A stretch of DNA of 64,000 nucleotides, from NCBI GenBank assembly GCA_013398955.1, contig VWPU01011690.1, positions 62,001-126,000 on the forward strand, given 5' to 3'. Each line of letters starts with the position of its first letter. Position 1 is the stretch's first letter. This stretch comes from Callaeas wilsoni (taxonomy: Eukaryota; Chordata; Aves; Passeriformes; Callaeidae). Under the pieces are notes generated by a model. The model was not told where the DNA came from, did not search any database, and was given only the letters and a program-made list of their open reading frames with translations. The translations under genes were made by a program, and so were the position numbers. Of this stretch, positions 59,501 through 64,000 are shown piece by piece.

Positions 59501-60136
59501 AGAGAAAGACCATTAATTCTCCCCGAGAAGCAGCCCTGCTGATTTCAATCCTTCATTCCCTGGGAATTTTTTTCACTTTCTCTCATGACAAATCCCCTGT
59601 ATTTCTTTCCTCATATAGCACTAATCAGAACCAAAACACGAAGTAACTGCAAATTTTTTTGAGTGCTTGAAGGAAATTATTCAAACATTTCATTTATTTT
59701 AAATCTGTATTTGACTGCATTAATCTTTTTTCACCTTCTGCATTTCGCTTTCCCTCTCTGGCCTTAACACTTGGACTACAATAGTTACAGTAACTCTGAA
59801 ATTCATACTTCATTAAATGTTCTAAAAATACATTAAAAACCCCCCAACCAAGTCTGTTGTACTGACCTGGGAGCTCTTGCCAGTCTTAGCATCTCCTGAC
59901 ACAATCACAATTTGATTATGAAGCAAACTTTCCATGAAAGTACATTTTTCTCTCCATATTGGAAGCTCTTCTCTCTCTTTCATCAGTCTATAATAACGAG
60001 AGGAGTAAGGCAAGCCATCAAAAGGATTAAGCTCTAAATCTTCTCCACAGACAAGTATTTCCTCTTCATCCCCATCGCTGCCGTCGAGTAATTCTGAAAA
60101 GCAGTGGTTCTCTGGAGAAAAGGTTAAAAACTCCAT
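38569..60136 (-). CDS. DHX32: DHX32, DEAH-box helicase-like protein (complete, 11 coding exons, 748 aa)
   Basis: DHX32 is a DHX15-related DEAH-family RNA helicase paralogue found in vertebrates, with divergent motifs. Coding exons on -: 59867-60136, 58025-58215, 55833-56205, 53270-53515, 51026-51125, 50751-50909, 43119-43310, 41996-42145, 40497-40687, 39492-39673, 38569-38761. The sum is 2,247 bases in phase throughout, giving 748 residues against 743 in human. Identity peptides: [25 protein letters not shown] (81-90), [110 protein letters not shown] and [20 protein letters not shown]. The start is the ATG at 60,136 in a strong context (AAAAATGG). The 42145-41996 exon uses a GC donor. Confidence 0.96.
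41996..42145 (-). CDS. DHX32: DHX32 exon with GC 5' splice site
   Basis: Encodes [20 protein letters not shown], then [20 protein letters not shown] and [10 protein letters not shown], the helicase-associated domain. The donor reads CCCAG|GCAAGT, a consensus GC donor, and the next exon (40,687) restores frame as DFSNEKWC. The exon is very GC- and CpG-rich. Confidence 0.88.
44731..45176 (+). repeat. Inverted duplication, arm A (446 bp)
   Basis: Starts TGTAATTAGCTGCTAGGTCA and ends GGGGTTTAATGGGAT. Its reverse complement matches 55,289-55,734 without a difference that I could find, and with identical length. No target-site duplication or terminal repeat is obvious. Confidence 0.95.
47967..48775. 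repeat. Tandem array, four ~203-bp units
   Basis: Units start near 47,971 (206 bp), 48,177 (203), 48,380 (203) and 48,583 (about 193, incomplete). Each begins ATTCACCTGAAACCCCCGAA and contains CAGCTGCAAAGACAAG, GATGTTTGTTGGACAGAAAG and ACTCCAAGGGACCTCAGCTC. The 3' side runs into a CR1-like tail (CTCCCTTCCAGCCCCAACCA) ending near 48,826, so the array may have grown from part of a retroelement. Confidence 0.93.
50751..51125 (-). CDS. DHX32: DHX32 exons 5 and 6 (51026-51125, 50751-50909)
   Basis: The first exon, [18 protein letters not shown] then [11 protein letters not shown], spans the motif VI position, where active DEAH helicases carry QRxGRx[12 protein letters not shown] lacks the arginine fingers. 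The second encodes [18 protein letters not shown] to [10 protein letters not shown] and begins the winged-helix region. The intron between them is only 116 bp. Confidence 0.92.
52219..52261. repeat. Perfect 18-bp inverted repeat, 7-nt loop
   Basis: GTTAGTTTTAATTCCCTT (52,219-52,236), loop AAAACTA, then AAGGGAATTAAAACTAAC (52,244-52,261). It lies in a DHX32 intron and would form a stable hairpin in RNA from either strand. Confidence 0.95.
53270..53515 (-). CDS. DHX32: DHX32 exon, RecA2 start through motif V region
   Basis: 82 whole codons from [20 protein letters not shown] to [29 protein letters not shown] occupies the motif V position (TNIAETSLT in true DEAH helicases), so the motif is poorly kept. 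The exon lies between the arms of the 446-bp inverted repeat. Confidence 0.93.
55289..55734 (-). repeat. Inverted duplication, arm B (446 bp)
   Basis: Starts ATCCCATTAAACCCCACGTA and ends TAGCAGCTAATTACA on +, the exact reverse complement of 44,731-45,176. It ends about 100 bp from the DHX32 exon at 55,833. Confidence 0.95.
55833..56205 (-). CDS. DHX32: DHX32 exon with DDVH motif II and degraded motif III
   Basis: Encodes [17 protein letters not shown], then [11 protein letters not shown] (DDVH at about residues 180-183 in place of DEAH), then LVVLTAPH where DEAH helicases carry SAT. It ends IFLACEQ. GC content is visibly higher than in neighbouring exons. Confidence 0.93.
57410..57895 (+). 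mobile_element. CR1 LINE 3' region with internal 93-bp triplication
   Basis: CR1 landmarks in order: GTGCCAGGGGAGGTTTAAGT, TTGGATATCAGGGAGAGGTT, GCACTGCCCAGGCTCCCCAG, then GATGATCCCTGTGGGGTCCC and TTCCAGCTCAGTACATG. The first block is present three times (57,464-57,556, 57,557-57,649, 57,650-57,742). The element ends about 130 bp before the DHX32 exon at 58,025. Confidence 0.88.
59867..60136 (-). CDS. DHX32: DHX32 first coding exon with Walker A-like motif I
   Basis: This exon of 90 codons runs [20 protein letters not shown] to the P-loop [10 protein letters not shown], then a GTCAGT donor. Conserved DEAH motif I is G-x-T-G-S-G-K-T/S; here GDAKTGKS keeps the G-K-S core. A possible acceptor (TTTTCTCCAG) lies within the exon at 60,112; if used, the start would move to an upstream exon I cannot find, so the ATG at 60,136 is preferred. 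Confidence 0.88.
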
Positions 60137-60419
60137 TTTTCTTACATATATTATTCCCAGCAAAAGCACATTAGTGATGGAAGGAGTCCTTTGTGTGCTG
60201 ATTGATCATTCTGGCCCCCTAAACCTGAGCAAATCCATTTTTCCTCGCTCCAGGATTAGTATTTCACAGCTCTTGCGTTTGAAAGTTCAGGCTCGGGGTG
60301 CAGCTGCCTTCGTGGTCGGCGTGTCCCGCTATGGGTGGTTTAACAACCCCAGCGAGCCTGGAGAAAATACATTTTTGAAAAAAATTACCCCAAATCTTCC
60401 GAATGGCAGCGGTGAAACC

Positions 60420-60725
60420 AAAGAAGACGCTGAAGAGAAGCCGAGCAGCTTTTTGCGCTCCAGCGCTGAGCGCAGCCCGCGCGTTCCCAGCGTTTGCTCT
60501 TGTCCAGGCTGGGAATGACTGGGATAAGCCTGAGCCTGACCTCTGTGGCTGCTGCGGGAGGCTCCGCAGGTTTGGCTGGGATTGCTGGGCTGGGATTGCT
60601 GGGCTGGGATTGCTGGGCTGGCGTGTGGGAGCTGATCCTGGCACGAAGCCCGCGGCCACCCCTGGGTGCTGCAGCAACGCGCACGGCTCTGCCTTCGTGC
60701 TCTCGGCAGGGCTTTGGCCGCTCAG
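60420..60725 (-). promoter_or_regulatory. DHX32: GC-rich 5' flank of DHX32, probable promoter or first-exon region
   Basis: A CpG-enriched patch (GCTGAGCGCAGCCCGCGCG and AGCAACGCGCACGGCTCTGC) about 300-600 bp upstream of the DHX32 start. It includes a 15-bp unit GCTGGGATTGCTGGG repeated three times at 60,574-60,619. No TATA box or first-exon donor could be fixed with confidence. Confidence 0.45.
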
Positions 60726-61730
60726 AGTGGCAAAAACCCTTCTTACACGCTCTGCCGATGAGCTCGGAGACCTTGGGAGGCTTTAACAGCCTTTACCATG
60801 GTTAAAATACACTTAAAACATTAAAAAAACCCAGAGTGATGCCAGTTCTAATCCTTCAAGGGCGCCTTGAAGGACGGTGGAAGGAAAACATTACTGACGT
60901 AAAGTAACTCCAACTCTGAGGACTCCGAAGTAGCAAAATACTTTCCTAGCCTTAGCTGAGCTGTACTGTAAGACAAATATTAAACACCGCTTTTTATTGC
61001 AGCTCCAGAGGGAAGTTATCACCAGGATGCTGATAGCATCCAGTTTGCATGCCCTGGATTTGGATTCCACTTTTCCCGTGACCTTCACGGATCCCTCTGA
61101 TCCACCCTGTCTGTCCGGCTTTGTGTCCCACCCCTCCCTGTTTGTTGTTGCAAACTCCCTACCATCGAGGCTTCTGCCTCTCCCAAATGGGCCCCAAATT
61201 ACTCAATAAGGCATAAATGTCAGCAGGGGATTGGAAGTTCAATCCCAGGAGGGTTTTTTTTTGTAAAATTCATCTTAAAGTGACATGCAGGATTTTTTTT
61301 TTTTTTTGGTAAAATTAATCGTAAGACGACGTGAAGCAAACACATGAACTGCTGTTATTCTGCATTTTCTTTATTTTTCACATATTTATCAGCAGTAGCA
61401 CTCTGTGCTCTCTGATTTCCTCATTTGCAGCACAGGCTCATCTCCTAAACACTGAGAATCAGACAGCAATATTTCCTGGTTCACTGAACAAATTTGAATT
61501 GTCATACCACAGCAATTTCTTTTTTTGTTTCTCCTTTTTCATACGTATAATACAAGAAAGCAGATTAAAATGTTACCAAATCAAGAAGAACATTTTGCTA
61601 TTTGAAAATTAAATATTTTGAAACTAATATTCCTTTCATGATAATGTTTTAACAGACCAGGTTGTTGACTGATTGACATTGTTTATCTCTGCTAAAATAA
61701 GTCCTGTAAAATTTCATTTTTCTTTTGCAG

Positions 61731-61803
61731 CCAGGCCCTCAAGGACTTACAAGATGAGCATTTTAACATAATACAGAAGGATTTAATTAATTCTAATAAA
61801 TAA
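61731..61803 (+). CDS. Orphan exon-like segment, possible terminal exon of an unidentified gene
   Basis: A strong polypyrimidine tract and AG (CATTTTTCTTTTGCAG, ending 61,730) precede 24 codons reading QALKDLQDEHFNIIQKDLI and NSNK then TAA. AATAAA overlaps the stop at 61,795 and another follows near 61,937. The peptide is charged and helical in character. I do not recognise it and found no partner exon upstream in the window. Confidence 0.3.
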
Positions 61804-64000
61804 CAGAAACACTCTCTGCAGATGAGTGCTTTTAGTAAATTAGGGTATAAGCTGCTTTCAAAGACGTCAATGAGAACTTTGCTATCAATTTAAATTATAT
61901 ATTGTTGTGCTGATGATAATGCACTCTAGGAAAGGAATAAATACCACATAACATATTCTGGATATTTAATAAAGATTCCTTAATACATAGGTACTCTTTG
62001 CAGCTTTGCTACTAAATCTTTCAGGGGAGGAGGATTTTCTGTCTGCAATTTAAAAGAATTTGATCTGCAATATCAATGGCATTAGAGAGATCTTTCCTCT
62101 CCATTTTTCCTCCCCCATTTCAGCAGAAATATTTTGCAATAGCAATGGGAATTTAAGGGTGTCGCTTCCTTTTTTTTTTAGCCCAAATAATGTTGTTTAA
62201 ATAGAGGGGTTTAGATTAAATTTACTTTATAACAAAGCGAATACAGCCTGTGAAATGTGAAGGTAAAACATCCTGCCTTTAAAATGCAGAATTACAGTTT
62301 ATTATATTTATTTATTATGTAAATAGATGATATTTATTTATTATATAAATGAGAACCAGCAGATGCTGTCAAGAGCAGTTCCTCTTTCCATCCTATTTTC
62401 CAGCAGAGGCTCTTTGATGCCGAATCCCTCCAGTGCACATCCAGTGGGACGTGGAACAGCATCTTCGCCACTGCAGGTGGAGGGGCTGCTCCTAACCTTG
62501 AATTACTTTAGTCCTGAAGGCTTTGCTAACTTTCCCTTTTAACACAAAAAGCCCACAGGATGCGTGCTGGCACATTTGGCATTCCCTGTTTCAGTCTGTG
62601 AGGCTGATCCGTGACCCGATGTCTCCCCTGCGCTTCAGATCGGAAGCGGGGATTCAGCCTGGACTTTGTTTTTCCTAACGAGGCCAACCAAAGGCTGTGT
62701 TTTACCTGCCCAGGCACCCGGGTTTATTCCCTGGGACTGGATTCCCTCGCTGAGCCTGTGTTTTTCCATGGTCTGAGGCTGGTGGATTCCAGGGGTGGGA
62801 GTGTTTCCAGGACCAGCAGAAGCCCAGGCTGGAGCTGCACCTGCAGCTCATCCTCCAGAGCCCAGGGCAAGGGGGTACAAGGAGGAGAGCTGGGACACAG
62901 CTACATTTTGGCACAGTAAATCCTCATGGAAGGTGTTTCCTGAGCTAAAAGCAGGGCAGGGAATGGGACAGGGGTCTTCCTGTGCATAACAAAGCTGATC
63001 CAGTCACCTGTGTGAACAAAGCAGCTGCAGAGACTGCGGGGGCAGACCCCGAGGTGAGAACGTCACTGTGATTTATGGAGTCCTGCTGCTGAAAATGACA
63101 CTTTAATAGTCTCAGCAGGAATTTTTGTTGTTGTTTTGGTTGCTTTTTATGCTGCTATGAATATGAAAGCTTGGTGCCTGGCCAAGAGACAGCAAATAAA
63201 TGTGAAAAAGCCCTTCTCATTTGAAGAATCTGTTACTTCTCTCTTGGCCTGCAGACAGCAGCATTTAACCTTGCTCATACTGTAACTAAATTACGGTTTA
63301 TTGAGCAAAGTGTAAAACTAAAGCAGAGAATTTTCACCAGTGAGAGAGGCTGCAGCAGCACAGATATGTCACACTTCTATTGTGTTTTAATTTCCACTTA
63401 AGGTCCTGCTGTCTGGTAAAATATTACTTTTGCAGTACTGCTCTTAGAAGTTCTGACAGCCAGTGATGGATTGGTGTAGAACAAAGTGTTTCAACTCAGG
63501 ATATAAAAAATATCTAATTTTAACTCACTGGTTGCCCAGTATTGGATGGAAATGTTACGGGACTTGAGCTGAAATTGTGCCTATTTATGCAATGCACTTG
63601 GCTGGGATGTTATTCCAGGACCTTCAATCCCAGGTCCGCTCCAGGGAAAGGACTGGGATGGACTGGTTTAGTGTGGAGCACTGTCTGAATGCCTTTAGTG
63701 CTCATAATTAGAAATAAAAGACGGCTCAAACCAGGTTTTCTTTGTGCATTACCATGTTCCTCACCATCGTTTGCTTACCAAATCTATTGGTTATCTCATT
63801 ATCTGCAGTGAAGCTGGGTTGGGACGCCGTCCACAGCACTGCCAGCCCCACACCAGATCTGTGCTTTTATTCTTTGTTTGAGTGATGACATCAAAAGCAA
63901 ACTCTGTGAGCCTTTTGCAAGTACATTTTTTCCTGAACTGTTTCAGAGAATGGCTTTAAGCGCACTTTAAACACCAAGACAGCTTAAGACAGATGATAGG
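61804..64000. other. Right flank, no assignable gene
   Basis: AT-rich to about 62,350, then mixed composition. I looked for FANK1, which lies head-to-head with DHX32 in human, and saw no fibronectin III or ankyrin-like exon. An open frame at 62,611-62,919 on + has no family resemblance. Confidence 0.5.

Noticed and set aside
60801..64000. FANK1 exons expected by human synteny
   Set aside because: No fibronectin III or ankyrin-like splice-flanked frame could be found; the gene may be further right or lost.
1..64000. CRISPR arrays, bacterial operons, tRNA or rRNA genes
   Set aside because: The window is vertebrate nuclear DNA; no direct-repeat/spacer pattern, tRNA A/B box pair with cloverleaf, or rRNA sequence was seen.

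Overview
This is a vertebrate nuclear window, almost certainly from a bird and probably a songbird. Genes are split into many short exons with GT-AG introns. The dispersed repeats are avian CR1 LINE 3' ends plus one fragment resembling an avian endogenous-retrovirus LTR. The encoded proteins closely resemble four neighbouring vertebrate genes that sit together on human 10q26. The species call is inference; the gene identities rest on long exon-by-exon matches to remembered protein families.

Layout. (1) About 1-19,860, + strand: EDRF1, entered mid-gene. 23 coding exons are visible, from 1,208 to a stop at 19,244, with poly(A) signals at 19,832 and 19,854. (2) 21,298-28,989, - strand: UROS, complete. 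Nine coding exons give 269 aa, convergent with EDRF1. (3) 30,753-38,140, + strand: BCCIP, complete. Seven exons give 314 aa, head-to-head with UROS across a CpG-rich promoter near 30,530-30,960. (4) 38,569-60,136, - strand: DHX32, complete. Eleven coding exons give 748 aa, tail-to-tail with BCCIP. (5) 60,137-64,000: the DHX32 5' flank and sequence with no confident gene, apart from one orphan exon-like segment at 61,731-61,803.

How they work together. EDRF1 is an erythroid differentiation factor linked to GATA1 activity, and UROS is the fourth enzyme of heme synthesis, so two erythroid genes lie side by side. A CACCC plus two-GATA cluster just upstream of UROS exon 2 looks like an erythroid promoter. 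BCCIP (BRCA2/p21 binding, ribosome biogenesis) shares the housekeeping promoter region with UROS. DHX32 is a DEAH-family protein with degraded helicase motifs. MMP21, which lies between EDRF1 and UROS in human, is not visible here.

The least expected structures are in DHX32 introns. There is an apparently perfect 446-bp inverted duplication (44,731-45,176 and 55,289-55,734) flanking three coding exons, a four-copy ~203-bp tandem array (47,967-48,775), a 93-bp triplication inside a CR1 element (57,464-57,742), a perfect 18-bp hairpin (52,219-52,261) and one GC-AG intron. All coordinates were counted by hand, so exon edges may be off by a base or two.
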